Shown here: piece by piece, positions 52,213 through 61,389 of the stretch | Layout of the letters: each line of letters starts with the position of its first letter | Numbering within the stretch: the first letter of the stretch is position 1 | NCBI RefSeq assembly: GCF_016587415.1 | Contig: NZ_BNJI01000003.1 | Span: forward strand, 1,302,001-1,366,000 | Length of the DNA: 64,000 nt | Source: Ktedonobacter sp. SOSP1-85 | GTDB lineage: Bacteria > Chloroflexota > Ktedonobacteria > Ktedonobacterales > Ktedonobacteraceae | Direction: 5' to 3' | Position numbers and translations under genes: made by a program | The notes under the pieces: model-generated | The model's database searches: none | What the model was told of the DNA's origin: nothing | What the model saw: the letters and a program-made list of their open reading frames with translations, nothing else

Positions 52213-53484
52213 ATGTCGAAAAAGAAGCTGTTGCGCCTGGGCGCACTCTCCCTGATTGGATTGTTTCTCTTCTCTCTTCTGATCGCTATCGCCGATAAAC
52301 CATCCACGGCGAAGGCAGCCTTTAACACAAGCTGGTATAACGCGGCCCCCTATGTCATGCCTCTCGCCAACAATCCTCCCAGCCTGACATCGGTCATGTC
52401 GGCGAGCGGGGTCAAGGCCTTTACCCTGGCCTTTATCGTGGCCAACGGTGGCTGTACCCCCGCCTGGGAGACAGATGCCGGGCTGGATAATGTCTCCTCT
52501 GATACGCAGATGGCTCCCATTATCAACGCGATTCGCGCGGCTGGCGGGGATGTAGTGGTCTCCTTTGGTGGCTATAATGGCAATAAGCTTGGACAGACCT
52601 GTGGCACACCCCAGGCGACCGCCGCCGCGGAGCAGGCCATCATTAACAAGTATAGTCTCCACGCCCTTGATTTCGACCTGGAGGAGCCAGAATACGAGAA
52701 CGCTACCGCCATCAATAACGAACTGGGCGCAGCCCAGATTCTCCAGGCCAATAATTCCGGCCTCTACGAATCGATCACCATTCCTGGTACCACCAGCGGC
52801 ACGGGCTACTTTGGTCAGCAACTGCTCAACAACGCGAAGACGCTGGGCTATACCCCCAACAACTACGCGATCATGCCCTTCGATGGCGGTTTTAGCGGTG
52901 CAAGCAGCCAGATCAGCGCCTTGCAGAGCTTTAACACGATTCTGATGAATACCTTTGGCTGGAGTAGCGCGACTGCCTACGCACATGAGGGCATCTCATC
53001 GATGAATGGTCGGACCGATAGCGCGGAGTACTTCTACCAGTCGGATTTCCAGACCGTGCTCAATTTTGCCGAGAGCAACCACCTGGCGCGTTACACCTTC
53101 TGGTCAGTCAACCGGGATCGCCAGTGCAATCCCCCTGATAACAATGGCTCACTCTCAGGTACCTGTAGCAGCGTTCCACAGAGCGATTGGGGCTTTACCA
53201 AGATTATTGTGCAGTTCGCGGGGGCGACACCACCTCCACCGACACCCACACCTTCGCCCACGTCAGGCTCCACGCCGACTCCCACGCCTACTACGACTGT
53301 GACCCCAACTCCCACGCCCGGCGGATCATGTGCGGGTGTTGCCGCGTGGCAGTTGAATGTCGCCTACGTTGGAGGGAATCGCGTGACCTATAACGGCTCA
53401 CTCTGGCAGGCCAAATGGTGGACAGAGAATGATGTTCCCGGAGGCGCGGCTGGCGTCTGGACCCTCATCTCATCCTGTAGCTAG
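52213..53484 (+). CDS. secreted GH18 chitinase with chitin-binding domain
   Basis: 423 residues from ATG 52213, with CAAGGAG upstream. A signal peptide covers residues 1-35 (LGALSLIGLFLFSLLIAIA). The GH18 barrel follows (ASGVKAFTLAFIVANGG, GGDVVVSFGGYNG), with LDFDLEEPEY near 158 carrying the D-x-D-x-E catalytic core; Glu is the acid/base. A Pro/Thr-rich linker precedes a CBM5/12-type domain (AWQLNVAYVGGNRVTYNGSL, W-Q-A-K-W-W-T). It should degrade chitin outside the cell. The form resembles actinobacterial exochitinases. Confidence 0.9.
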   Translation: MSKKKLLRLGALSLIGLFLFSLLIAIADKPSTAKAAFNTSWYNAAPYVMPLANNPPSLTSVMSASGVKAFTLAFIVANGGCTPAWETDAGLDNVSSDTQMAPIINAIRAAGGDVVVSFGGYNGNKLGQTCGTPQATAAAEQAIINKYSLHALDFDLEEPEYENATAINNELGAAQILQANNSGLYESITIPGTTSGTGYFGQQLLNNAKTLGYTPNNYAIMPFDGGFSGASSQISALQSFNTILMNTFGWSSATAYAHEGISSMNGRTDSAEYFYQSDFQTVLNFAESNHLARYTFWSVNRDRQCNPPDNNGSLSGTCSSVPQSDWGFTKIIVQFAGATPPPPTPTPSPTSGSTPTPTPTTTVTPTPTPGGSCAGVAAWQLNVAYVGGNRVTYNGSLWQAKWWTENDVPGGAAGVWTLISSCS

Positions 53485-53492
53485 TAATAATA

Positions 53493-53534
53493 TAAACGCC
53501 ACGCTGACGGTGCATCGCCAGCGTGGCGTTTATG
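53493..53534 (+). terminator. terminator after the chitinase
   Basis: ATAAACGCCACGCTG pairs with CAGCGTGGCGTTTAT around an 11-base loop, nine bases after the chitinase stop codon. Strong stem; T run weak. Confidence 0.75.
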
Positions 53535-53541
53535 ATTTGCC

Positions 53542-53712
53542 TTAGTTCTCTTCGGCGTAGCGTGCCAATGAGGTAACGGTCTCTTGCAATTCTTCTTGCT
53601 TGAAGCCCATCGCCTGGGCCAGGCCCTCGGCATCTGGACCTTCAATCTCAATAATATGCGTAATCTGCGTGCCATTGGCCAGCGGGATCAGCACATGGCA
53701 ACCGATGATGGC
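53542..53712 (-). pseudogene. SRPBCC/polyketide-cyclase-like C-terminal fragment
   Basis: The minus-strand frame reads PLANGTQITHIIEIEGPDAE, GLAQAMGFKQEELQETVTSL and ARYAEEN, then TAA. This is the last 55 or so residues of a START-like domain protein. No start and no N-terminal part is present before the next gene. Confidence 0.65.
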
Positions 53713-53773
53713 TCATTCCGATCCAACAGACCAAAAGCGCCTGAGAAAGAGTGTGGCAGGGCATAAGTTGGGT

Positions 53774-54334
53774 TTATTTCACCACACGGAATGAGAGATG
53801 GGTCGCGCCCGGCGATTCAAGCATTCGTATGCGTTCCAATTGTATAGGTTGAGGGCCGAGATGATCGAAGAGGCGAATGCCCTCACCCAGGAGAACATGG
53901 GCAATAGACATATGTAATTCATCGAGCAGGCCTGCCTTCAAAGCTTGTTGGACCGCGCTTGCACCATGAAGGGCAATATTTTTCTCGCCCGCGATCTCCC
54001 TGGCTTTCGCAATCGCGCTTTCAATGCCATCAGTGACAAAGTGAAATTGTGTTCTACCTTTTTTCACCGATTCGCGTGCCTGCGACTGCAAGACAATCAC
54101 TGGCCAGTCGGGAGCCGTACCATCTGGGAAAACCCACCCATTCTCACTATCAATCATATTGAAACTCCTGTGCCCCATGATTACCACGCCGTTCTCATTG
54201 AGTGCATCGCCCGCAATCTCATGAAAGTTCTCCCACGCGTTGATAAACCAGGCAAATACCTGTGAGACATCATCATTCTTGTCCGCGATAAATCCATCCA
54301 ATGATACCGAGAGGCCAAACATGACTTTTCCCAT
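53774..54334 (-). CDS. dihydrofolate reductase/RibD C-terminal-fold protein
   Basis: 186 residues from ATG 54334, with GGAGTG upstream. Opening KVMFGLSVSLDGFIADKND, then VIMGHRSFNMID, WPVIVLQSQ, NIALHGASAVQQALKAGLLD and LLGEGIRLFDHLG are hallmarks of the family. It binds NADPH and probably reduces a pterin-like or pyrimidine substrate. It is a different branch from the copy at 21471. Confidence 0.88.
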   Translation of the reverse strand: MGKVMFGLSVSLDGFIADKNDDVSQVFAWFINAWENFHEIAGDALNENGVVIMGHRSFNMIDSENGWVFPDGTAPDWPVIVLQSQARESVKKGRTQFHFVTDGIESAIAKAREIAGEKNIALHGASAVQQALKAGLLDELHMSIAHVLLGEGIRLFDHLGPQPIQLERIRMLESPGATHLSFRVVK

Positions 54335-54538
54335 AATACACTCCTATCTTTGTAATTGTTGTTGCAACCTAACAGCAGATAGCTAAAAACATTTTATGCT
54401 AAAAGATATAAAAAAACTTCTCTGATTTTGCTCTCTGCTTCCCAACATTCGTGTGCTAAGAGGGGGTTCATTAGGAGGTAAGAGTGTTAGTTACGCACGC
54501 GTCTACCTATGCGTAAGCGCGTGCGTAAGCTTATTGCT

Positions 54539-54997
54539 TTATGCGCACTTGAGGGCGACCTCGGAGGAGGCGCTCTCGGGAACTTGATGCCAGTCAGTGC
54601 TGTCCTGGTAGCTGCCGAAGGCGACGCTTCTAAAGGTCAGAGTCTGGCCCTGCGAGCAGGCGACAGAGGCGGCTGCGCTCAAACTCTTGGCATACGAGGG
54701 ACCCGAGGTATTGCTCTCACTGAGCTTGTACCAGGAGCCGCCTACGTTGACTTCGAGGCGTGAATTGACCTGGAGCGAGGTGACTGCGCGTGCGCATTGG
54801 ATACTGCTCGCGGACATGACCTGCTGAGTCTGTCCCAGTGCTGGTGCGCGTGCACTTACCTGGCAGATGGCTGGTGAAACCTGGAGATGATGAGGACTGA
54901 GGTTGTGAGCCTGCACAGCCCGGGTGGTTCCCAGCGCCAGGGCCATGCTCACTATAAGCAGAACGAGGGCCTTGTGCCAGGAAAGCATACGAAGCAT
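54539..54997 (-). CDS. secreted protein of unknown function
   Basis: 152 residues; ATG 54997 has GGAGG upstream. Residues 1-31 form a signal peptide (ALVLLIVSMALALG, cleavage after VQA). The mature part has paired Cys (near 45, 68, 114, 151) and Ser/Thr-rich strands (LEVNVGGSWYKLSESNTSGP). The form suggests a small disulphide-bonded beta protein. The family is not recognised. Confidence 0.65.
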   Translation of the reverse strand: MLRMLSWHKALVLLIVSMALALGTTRAVQAHNLSPHHLQVSPAICQVSARAPALGQTQQVMSASSIQCARAVTSLQVNSRLEVNVGGSWYKLSESNTSGPSYAKSLSAAASVACSQGQTLTFRSVAFGSYQDSTDWHQVPESASSEVALKCA

Positions 54998-55143
54998 GTT
55001 GATACCTCCTTCTCAATGCGTTTTAATATCTAGCAGTTATTGTGAGGAAGGCGCGAAGGCAATCCATGAGTTTGCCATACCTTCCAACATCACAACGCAT
55101 TGAGAAGGTGCCATGTGACACCTCTCTACGAAAGAGAAGATGT

Positions 55144-56076
55144 ATGCTTATTCGACCAGAACAGGTCTCCGACTACGCAGATATTGGCGCCTTGCATGCG
55201 CGTGCCTTTGCCAATCGTTCATTAGAGGCCGTGATTGTTATGTTGCTACGCCAGCGCCGCGCATTTGACCCGGAGCTCTCGCTTGTGGCAGAGGAAAATG
55301 GGCAAATCGTTGGTCATGTCCTATTCTCTCCCTACCAGATGCGCTTGCTCGGTCAAACATTGCCTATCGTTAATCTCGCACCACTGGCTGTTGACCCTGT
55401 TTATCAGAGGCGAGGCGTTGGGGGACAGCTTATCATCAAGGGACATGCCATCGCTGCCACCAGGGGATACGCCCTAAGCATCCTTCTTGGACATAGCAGC
55501 TACTACCCTCGCTTTGGCTATCGTACACACGCCTTTGGCTCTTCACAACTTGCTATCTCCATTAGGAACCTTCCCAGGGAGAAGCTTGATGCTCGTGCTC
55601 CGACAAGCGAAGATTTAGCGGCTCTCAATGCTCTATGGCTTCATGAGGAGGGTGCCGTAGATATGGCTCTTGAGCCAGGCTTGGATTTGCTTGACTGGCT
55701 TAGTCCTGATCCAGAGATACATGCTACGGTCTATACGCGCCACCACGAGGTGGTAGGTTACACACGAACACATGTGAGAGAACCCAATAAACCACGCGTT
55801 TTTCTCGCGCGTGATCATCAGGCAGCCAGGGCCATTGTTGCCACCATGGTTCTGGGGGTGGAGACAGCGGCTCCTGATGTAGAGTGTATCCTGCCTCTAC
55901 ATCCAGCTTCAGCTTCAGTCGGTGCATTTGGTCAGGCCATATGCTCATCCTGGGAGGCCGCCATGGCATGTTCGCTGAGTCAGAGCAGTCTACTAGATGA
56001 GTATCTCGCCCTTGTTGCGAGTGGCCAGCGTGTTCCTGGACGTGTAACCTGGCCTGCTGCCTTTGATCTGGAGTAA
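55144..56076 (+). CDS. GNAT-family N-acetyltransferase (Eis-like)
   Basis: 310 residues from ATG 55144; frames to 55042 are possible. The acetyl-CoA motif is VNLAPLAVDPVYQRRGVGGQ near residues 80-100, followed by ILLGHSSYYPRFGYRTHAFG. A second domain of about 140 residues follows, as in Eis-type or sterol-carrier-linked acetyltransferases. The acceptor substrate is unknown. Confidence 0.82.
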   Translation: MLIRPEQVSDYADIGALHARAFANRSLEAVIVMLLRQRRAFDPELSLVAEENGQIVGHVLFSPYQMRLLGQTLPIVNLAPLAVDPVYQRRGVGGQLIIKGHAIAATRGYALSILLGHSSYYPRFGYRTHAFGSSQLAISIRNLPREKLDARAPTSEDLAALNALWLHEEGAVDMALEPGLDLLDWLSPDPEIHATVYTRHHEVVGYTRTHVREPNKPRVFLARDHQAARAIVATMVLGVETAAPDVECILPLHPASASVGAFGQAICSSWEAAMACSLSQSSLLDEYLALVASGQRVPGRVTWPAAFDLE

Positions 56077-56217
56077 AGCCGTTACTTAGCCGATGGAACG
56101 TGTTTCAATCCATGGATGAAAAGGTTTGATTTGAGTTCAAGTTCAAGTTGGATATCGCGTTTTCGTTTTATATGATGGATTATTGACACGTTTGAGGCTA
56201 ATTCTTGCTTCCATGGA
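56077..56217 (+). other. region before the IscB element (guide side)
   Basis: The 16-20 bases just upstream of about 56218 should be the guide end of the omega RNA. The rest carries no gene. Confidence 0.4.
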
Positions 56218-56490
56218 GTGAACTACCCCTGAGCTGAAGACTCAGGGGCTTCGCAAGAAGCCTGAGTTCACCAGACTCCTCATCAGAAATGGTGAGACCG
56301 TTTGAAAGGTCATGACACCTGCGGTTGACGCATCAGACCGCTGCTCTGTCGCCTGGATTTAAGTAGGGCTGAGGAAAGGCCCGGTGATCCAGGCCTAACA
56401 AGCCTTTTGAACCTTGTCGAGATGAGGACGGATTCTCTGCATGGTCACAGTGCAGAGATACGCATCACCCGGCGCTTGCCGGAGCATTTT
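56218..56490 (+). ncRNA. probable IscB omega RNA
   Basis: Directly upstream of iscB. It opens with a three-way junction: outer stem GTGAACT (56218-56224) with AGTTCAC (56265-56271), hairpin CCCCTGAG-CTGAAGA-CTCAGGGG (56226-56248) and hairpin GCTTC-GCAA-GAAGC with a GNRA loop. Further stems follow (GGCCCGG/CCAGGCC around 56373-56390). The 3' limit probably lies before or inside the poorly conserved first 30 codons of the iscB frame. Position and structure fit the omega RNA that guides IscB; sequence identity to a known omega RNA was not tested. Confidence 0.65.
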
Positions 56491-57771
56491 TCCGAAAGGA
56501 ATCGTCTGAAGAGAGTCTATGTCGTATCACCAGATAGGGCGCCGCTTATGCCTTGTTCTGCTGCGATTGCCCGTTTGTTACTCAAAGAGGGAAAGGCCAA
56601 AGTTGTCCGCAGAATCCCTTTTACGATCAAGTTGTCCGCACAGCCAGAGCGTACCTACACACAACCCTTGACCTTGGGAGTGGATACCGGGAGTGCGGTG
56701 ATTGGTTCGGCTGTCGCGAGTGAACAGGGCAGCATCTTGTATCTTTCTGAAGTAGAAGTGCGCAATGATATTGCCACGACGATGAAAGCACGAGCTACCC
56801 ATCGTCGAGATCGCCGCAACCGAAAGACACGCTATCGGCCTGCACGCTGGTTGAATCGGAGGAATTCCATCAAGATCGGGCGATTCTCCCCAACCATGAG
56901 AAGCAAGATCGACGCCCATCTGCGAGAAATCCGCTTTGCGCAATCTTTGTTGCCAATCACGTCCATGGTGCTGGAAACAGGAACCTTTGACCCACATGCG
57001 CTCAAAAACCCGGAGGTGCTGCGAAAGAAGTGGCTGTATCAAAAAGGGATGAACTACGGGTATGCGAATACCAAAGCCTATGTGCTGACACGAGATGGCT
57101 ACACCTGTCAACACTGCCGGGGGAAATCAAAGGATCAACGACTCGAAGTGCATCACATCATCTTTCGTAGCCAACACGGAAGCGATGAGGAAAGCAATCT
57201 CTTGACGCTCTGCAAGACCTGTCATGAAGCCCTTCACGCGGGAATGATGACGCTCAAGCGCACCGGCAAGAAAAAAGGGAATCTGCTGCATGCCACCCAG
57301 ATGAACAGCATCCGCATGCAATTGCTGAAACGCGTTGAGGCGGAAGAAACGTGGGGCTTCGTGACGAAAGAACATCGATTGCTTGCGGGACTTCCCAAAG
57401 AACATGTCTTTGATGCCGCCATGATTGCCACACGCGGAAAGAAGCCTGTTTTTCAGATACAAACGGTGCTTGTCAAGAAATGCATTCCAGATGGAGAGTA
57501 TCAGCAAACCAAAGGAAAGCGAAGCGAGCAACGGATCACAACAGGGAAAATCCAGGGCTTTCGCAAATTCGACAAAGTGCGCTACCAGGGTCAGGAATAC
57601 TTTATCAAAGGCCGTATGTCTACTGGTTATGCTCTTTTGATGATGATAGACGGGAAAAAGGTCGATTTGAAACCAATTCCCAAGTTTGAGAAGATGAAGA
57701 GAGTGAGTGCGCGCTCCTCATGGATGACCTGTCAAAAAATCCTACCAAGTTCCCAGGGCAATCGCATCTAA
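56407..57771 (+). CDS. iscB: RNA-guided nuclease IscB
   Basis: 454 residues from TTG 56407, but the family's N-terminus (KRVYVVSPDRAPLMPCSAAI) begins only at residue 36, where AAAGGA precedes a CTG codon, so the true start may lie later. The domain order is complete: RRXRR-like N-terminal domain, RuvC-I (LGVDTGSAVIGSAV, near 92), Arg-rich bridge helix (THRRDRRNRKTRYRPARW), RuvC-II (SMVLETGTFD), HNH (CQHCRGKSKDQRLEVHHII, LLTLCKTCHEALH), RuvC-III (HVFDAAMIATRG) and a C-terminal domain. Catalytic D, E, H and D residues are present, so it should be active. IscB is the Cas9-ancestral nuclease guided by an omega RNA encoded next to it. Confidence 0.93.
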   Translation: MNLVEMRTDSLHGHSAEIRITRRLPEHFSERNRLKRVYVVSPDRAPLMPCSAAIARLLLKEGKAKVVRRIPFTIKLSAQPERTYTQPLTLGVDTGSAVIGSAVASEQGSILYLSEVEVRNDIATTMKARATHRRDRRNRKTRYRPARWLNRRNSIKIGRFSPTMRSKIDAHLREIRFAQSLLPITSMVLETGTFDPHALKNPEVLRKKWLYQKGMNYGYANTKAYVLTRDGYTCQHCRGKSKDQRLEVHHIIFRSQHGSDEESNLLTLCKTCHEALHAGMMTLKRTGKKKGNLLHATQMNSIRMQLLKRVEAEETWGFVTKEHRLLAGLPKEHVFDAAMIATRGKKPVFQIQTVLVKKCIPDGEYQQTKGKRSEQRITTGKIQGFRKFDKVRYQGQEYFIKGRMSTGYALLMMIDGKKVDLKPIPKFEKMKRVSARSSWMTCQKILPSSQGNRI

Positions 57772-58251
57772 TTTGGGGAATTGGCTCTACAAGCCATGCC
57801 CTAACAAGCCCATTTTTAAATCTCTGCTGTATAGATGCTCTCTACAGGCCGCTTGAAAATTTAGATGCGATTGCCCTGACCAAGTTCCTTCTCCTCTACC
57901 AACTTTTTGGAGTGGTGGGTATTTTTGCTGCACTATCGGGAATGCAAGCCAAGAGACTATTCGCCAGTCTATTGAAAGTCAGGGATAGGAGTAAGATACG
58001 GCGTTCATCCACGAGGCTGAAGACCTCGTGGTTTTCTCGCCGCACCGCGTATAAATAGGTGCCGTCAACGGGTCGCCTATTTATTCCATGGAGGTGTCCT
58101 GGCCAAAACCTACAGGGTACCCAAATCTCCCAGCAAGTAGCAGTTTGCGTAAATATGTAGTATCTTCCATTGCCAGAATGCGACGCATGTGCCGCATATA
58201 AAGACTGTAAAGTACCTAGTCCCCTACTTTACAGCAGGCAGGGAGAGAGCC
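57772..58251 (+). other. 3' part of the IscB element and leader of the next gene
   Basis: Holds the inverted repeat partner at 57862-57880, the right-end hairpin at 58009-58031, and ATAAATAGG near 58050. A 112-residue frame at 57720-58058 has no family match and is not called. Confidence 0.45.
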
Positions 58252-61215
58252 ATGAACAAGCAAATGAGTGGCGCGGACGCGACCTTTCTACGAACGCGCC
58301 AGAGTCCCCTCGTGGGCCGTGATACCGAACTGAAGATCCTGTATGAGCGTCTTGACGAGGTAGAGCGGTCTATAAGCCAGGGATATCAGCCGCGAACGCC
58401 ATTGCCCTTCGATACACAGAAGAGCCCGCAGTGCCTCTTCCTAATGGGTGTCTCGGGTATTGGCAAGACGCGCCTGGCAGAGGAACTGGCTCGCCAGGCC
58501 ATACGCCGGGGCTGGCAGGTCATTTGGGGACGTGCCTACCAGCAGGAGCGCGATATTCCCTATCATATCTGGACGGAGGCTTTGCGCAAGGCCATCGCAG
58601 AGTCACCCTTCCTCCAGGATATTATCACTTCAAGCTTTACCACCACATCCACAGCAGAGGGCGAGCAGGACCAGGTATGCCTCAGCTGGCAGCCTCTATT
58701 GAAGCTCCTTCCTGACCTTGCCACTCTGGCGCCAGAGGCCTTGCTCGATCCCTCACATCTCTCGCCCGAGCAAGAGCAGTTGCGCCTGCACGAGGCCGTA
58801 CGCGATCTCCTCTGCGTTGTCAGTGCCGCCTCTCCTCTCCTGATTGTGCTCGATGATGTGCAGTGGGCCGATGCCAGCAGTCATGATCTGTTGGGCTACC
58901 TGGCACGGCACGCGACGGGCCGGCCCCTCCTCTTCGCCATTACCTGCCGCGATACCGAGCTACCCCTTCAGCCACCTCATCCCCTACGCCTGCTTATGGC
59001 ACATATGTTGCGCGAGCGTTCGGGGCGCATTCTCCAGGTTACTCCCTTGAGCGAGAACGAGATTGGTTCGCTAGTCTCGCATTTGCCCACTGAGCGCGTG
59101 TTGCGTATCCAGGCCCAGGTCGCTGGCAATCCCTTCTTCGCCGAGGAACTCGCGCTCTCGACCCTGCCTACTCTGCCCACCACGATTACCGCTGCGCTTG
59201 AGCATCATATTCAGAAGTTAAGCTCCGCCTGTCAGCAACTCTTGCGTGGGGCCGCCGTGCTTGGTGGCTCGTTTACCTTTCCCACTATCTACGCCATGGA
59301 GGCAGAGGTGCGGCCTATGGCGGAAGATGAGGTCCTTGAGCTGTTGGAGGAGGCTCTGGGCGCGGGTGTGCTCAGCGAGGAGGAGCAGGGGCATGAGACC
59401 CTTTATCACTTCTGGCATCCTCTGCTCGCCAGTTATCTCTATGAGCATACCTCCGCCATGCGCCGTGCTCGCCTGCACCAGCGAGCCGCCCAGGCTCTGC
59501 AAGAGGTTTATACCGGGCGCGAGGATGAAGTGGCCGCGCTGATTACGCATCACTTGCTGCAGGGCGACGCACCTGCAAGTGAGGTTAGCCGTTATGCCCA
59601 GCGAGCCGCGGAGCGAGCCTATGCTCTTTCGGCCTATGCCGAGGCCGCGAAATACTATCAACTCACGCTGGAGCATTTCACTCACACCTCTCAGGATCAC
59701 ACACACCATGCCTATCTGCTTGAATGCCTGGGCGAGTGTGTGCGCTTCCAGGGCAAGTACCAGCAGGCCCGCGCCTTCTATGAGCAGGCCCTGGACGAGC
59801 GCGAAAAGCTCGCATCTGCTGATAATCTCTTGACTGAAGAGGCGCTGATTCAGGCTCTGCTCTGGTGTGAGATCGGCGTTACCTGGTACGACCAGGAGGA
59901 GACTGTGAAGGCACGTCAGTGCTACCAGCGCGGCGAGGCCTTGCTTGAGGCGGCTAATGTCACCACGGGCGGCGCCTGGGCCAATCTGCGCCTGGAGCAG
60001 AGCTACTCCTATTGGCGCGAGGGGAACTATACCGAGGCGCGCCACCGTGTTCTGGAGGCATTGAAATTCTTCGATAAGGACGGCACCAACGCGAATAGCC
60101 ATCTGCCAACCTGGTGCTCCAGGCGGGCCAGTCAGGCCTTGCTTGGTAATTCTGTCAATCTTGGGCGCATCTATACGCTCCTGGGTATGATTGAAGGAAC
60201 ATCCGGTCGCATCAGCGAAAGCCTGCGTTACCAGTACCAGGCCCTGCCGCTCTTTGAGCAGCATGGACAGGTACGCGAACTCGCGATCCTCCTCTGCAAT
60301 ATGGGCGATGCACACCTCCGGCGCGCCGAGTTTTCCCAGGCGTATACCGTGCTCAGGCGCTCACTCAAGCTAACGGAGCGTGTTGGCGATGGCACGCTGT
60401 TCTCCTTCTTGCATGGCAATCTCGGTATTCTTGCTGCTCGACTCGGAGACTTAAATGAGGCGCGAGATACCTTGAGCAGAAGTATTGTGCTTGCCGAGCA
60501 GACCGACGATAACTCAGCCATAAGCCAGATGCGTGTCTACCTTGCTAATGTCTTGCAAGCTCAGGGCGAGTTTCAGGAGGCTAGTACACATCTCTGTCGT
60601 GCCTTCGTCATTAGCCGCAAGGCGCGCCTGACGCCCTACATGGCTATGATATTGCGAGCCCTTGGTGACCTACGCCTGACCCAGGCCCTGGCGATCCCCA
60701 ACGATACGCACCAGCGAACCAGGCTGCTCAGGCAGGCAGCCTCATCATTGACACGGGTCCTGGCCCTGGCTGGTATCGAGCATGAGACACGGGGCGAGGC
60801 GCGCCTGCTCCTGGCGGAGGTTTTCCTCCTGCTCAACCGCTATCCCGAGGCTCAGGAGCAGGCAAAGCTTGCACTGACCGATAGCGAACTATATGAGCTA
60901 ACCTGGCTGCGTGGCCATACCCAGCGCCTCTACGGCCATATGGATGCCTATCAACAGCGGACTAGCGCCGCCTCCGCCTGTTATGAGCAGGCGATCCAGA
61001 CCTTCCAGCAGCAAGGGATGCGCCTGGAGGCGGGCCGAACTCTGTTCAGCCACGCTAAGCTGCTCTTACAGGTGCCTGATACGAAGAGTCAGCAGCGCAG
61101 TTTGCAGGATCTGCAAACCGCGCTGCGTATCTTTCAGGAGTGCTCTGCCTCCTTCGATGCCCACCGCGCCAACCTCCTGCTTGAAAATCAGCAATTGCTA
61201 CCTCCCTCTTTGTGA
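58252..61215 (+). CDS. AAA ATPase/TPR regulator, paralogue of the 22926 gene without BTAD
   Basis: 987 residues from ATG 58252, with AGGGAGAGA upstream. The order is an AAA_16 domain (SPLVGRDTELKILYERL, Walker A MGVSGIGKTRLAEELA near 78-93, Walker B LLIVLDDVQWADASS near 200), winged-helix/helical domains, then TPR over about 530 residues (LLECLGECVRFQGKYQQARAF). It corresponds to residues about 395-1369 of the regulator at 22926 and lacks the DUF6788-like finger, winged helix and BTAD. It has no DNA-binding domain of its own, so it may act through a partner. Confidence 0.88.
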   Translation: MNKQMSGADATFLRTRQSPLVGRDTELKILYERLDEVERSISQGYQPRTPLPFDTQKSPQCLFLMGVSGIGKTRLAEELARQAIRRGWQVIWGRAYQQERDIPYHIWTEALRKAIAESPFLQDIITSSFTTTSTAEGEQDQVCLSWQPLLKLLPDLATLAPEALLDPSHLSPEQEQLRLHEAVRDLLCVVSAASPLLIVLDDVQWADASSHDLLGYLARHATGRPLLFAITCRDTELPLQPPHPLRLLMAHMLRERSGRILQVTPLSENEIGSLVSHLPTERVLRIQAQVAGNPFFAEELALSTLPTLPTTITAALEHHIQKLSSACQQLLRGAAVLGGSFTFPTIYAMEAEVRPMAEDEVLELLEEALGAGVLSEEEQGHETLYHFWHPLLASYLYEHTSAMRRARLHQRAAQALQEVYTGREDEVAALITHHLLQGDAPASEVSRYAQRAAERAYALSAYAEAAKYYQLTLEHFTHTSQDHTHHAYLLECLGECVRFQGKYQQARAFYEQALDEREKLASADNLLTEEALIQALLWCEIGVTWYDQEETVKARQCYQRGEALLEAANVTTGGAWANLRLEQSYSYWREGNYTEARHRVLEALKFFDKDGTNANSHLPTWCSRRASQALLGNSVNLGRIYTLLGMIEGTSGRISESLRYQYQALPLFEQHGQVRELAILLCNMGDAHLRRAEFSQAYTVLRRSLKLTERVGDGTLFSFLHGNLGILAARLGDLNEARDTLSRSIVLAEQTDDNSAISQMRVYLANVLQAQGEFQEASTHLCRAFVISRKARLTPYMAMILRALGDLRLTQALAIPNDTHQRTRLLRQAASSLTRVLALAGIEHETRGEARLLLAEVFLLLNRYPEAQEQAKLALTDSELYELTWLRGHTQRLYGHMDAYQQRTSAASACYEQAIQTFQQQGMRLEAGRTLFSHAKLLLQVPDTKSQQRSLQDLQTALRIFQECSASFDAHRANLLLENQQLLPPSL

Positions 61216-61389
61216 AGCAGGGTTTCGCGAAGATCTGTAGTAGGGATATCACCCTGGGCGACAGGCACGAAAGCTTAAGCTGGCTATGGCGATTGATTTT
61301 ATCTCGCATGCTATTCTTATATAGGGATCTACCAGTAGAGTACTCTTTTGTCGTTTGGAGAGCTAGAGAAAGGCAGTGGGGTGAGTTTC

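Larger units (their letters stand above)
56218..58035 (+). mobile_element. IS200/IS605-like IscB element without transposase
   Basis: The left end hairpin (56226-56248) and a right end hairpin CCACGAGG-CTGAAGA-CCTCGTGG (58009-58031) have different stems but an identical CTGAAGA loop. They bracket iscB. Subterminal hairpins rather than inverted termini are typical of IS200/IS605 elements. No tnpA is present, so it would move in trans. A second inverted repeat pairs AGGGCAATCGCATCTAA (57755-57771) with its complement near 57862-57880. Confidence 0.7.

Noticed and set aside
57720..58058. 112-residue plus-strand frame after iscB
   Set aside because: Overlaps iscB and runs through the element's right-end hairpin; no ribosome site or family.
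59218..60315. 365-residue minus-strand frame
   Set aside because: Antisense of the TPR arm of the 58252 gene.
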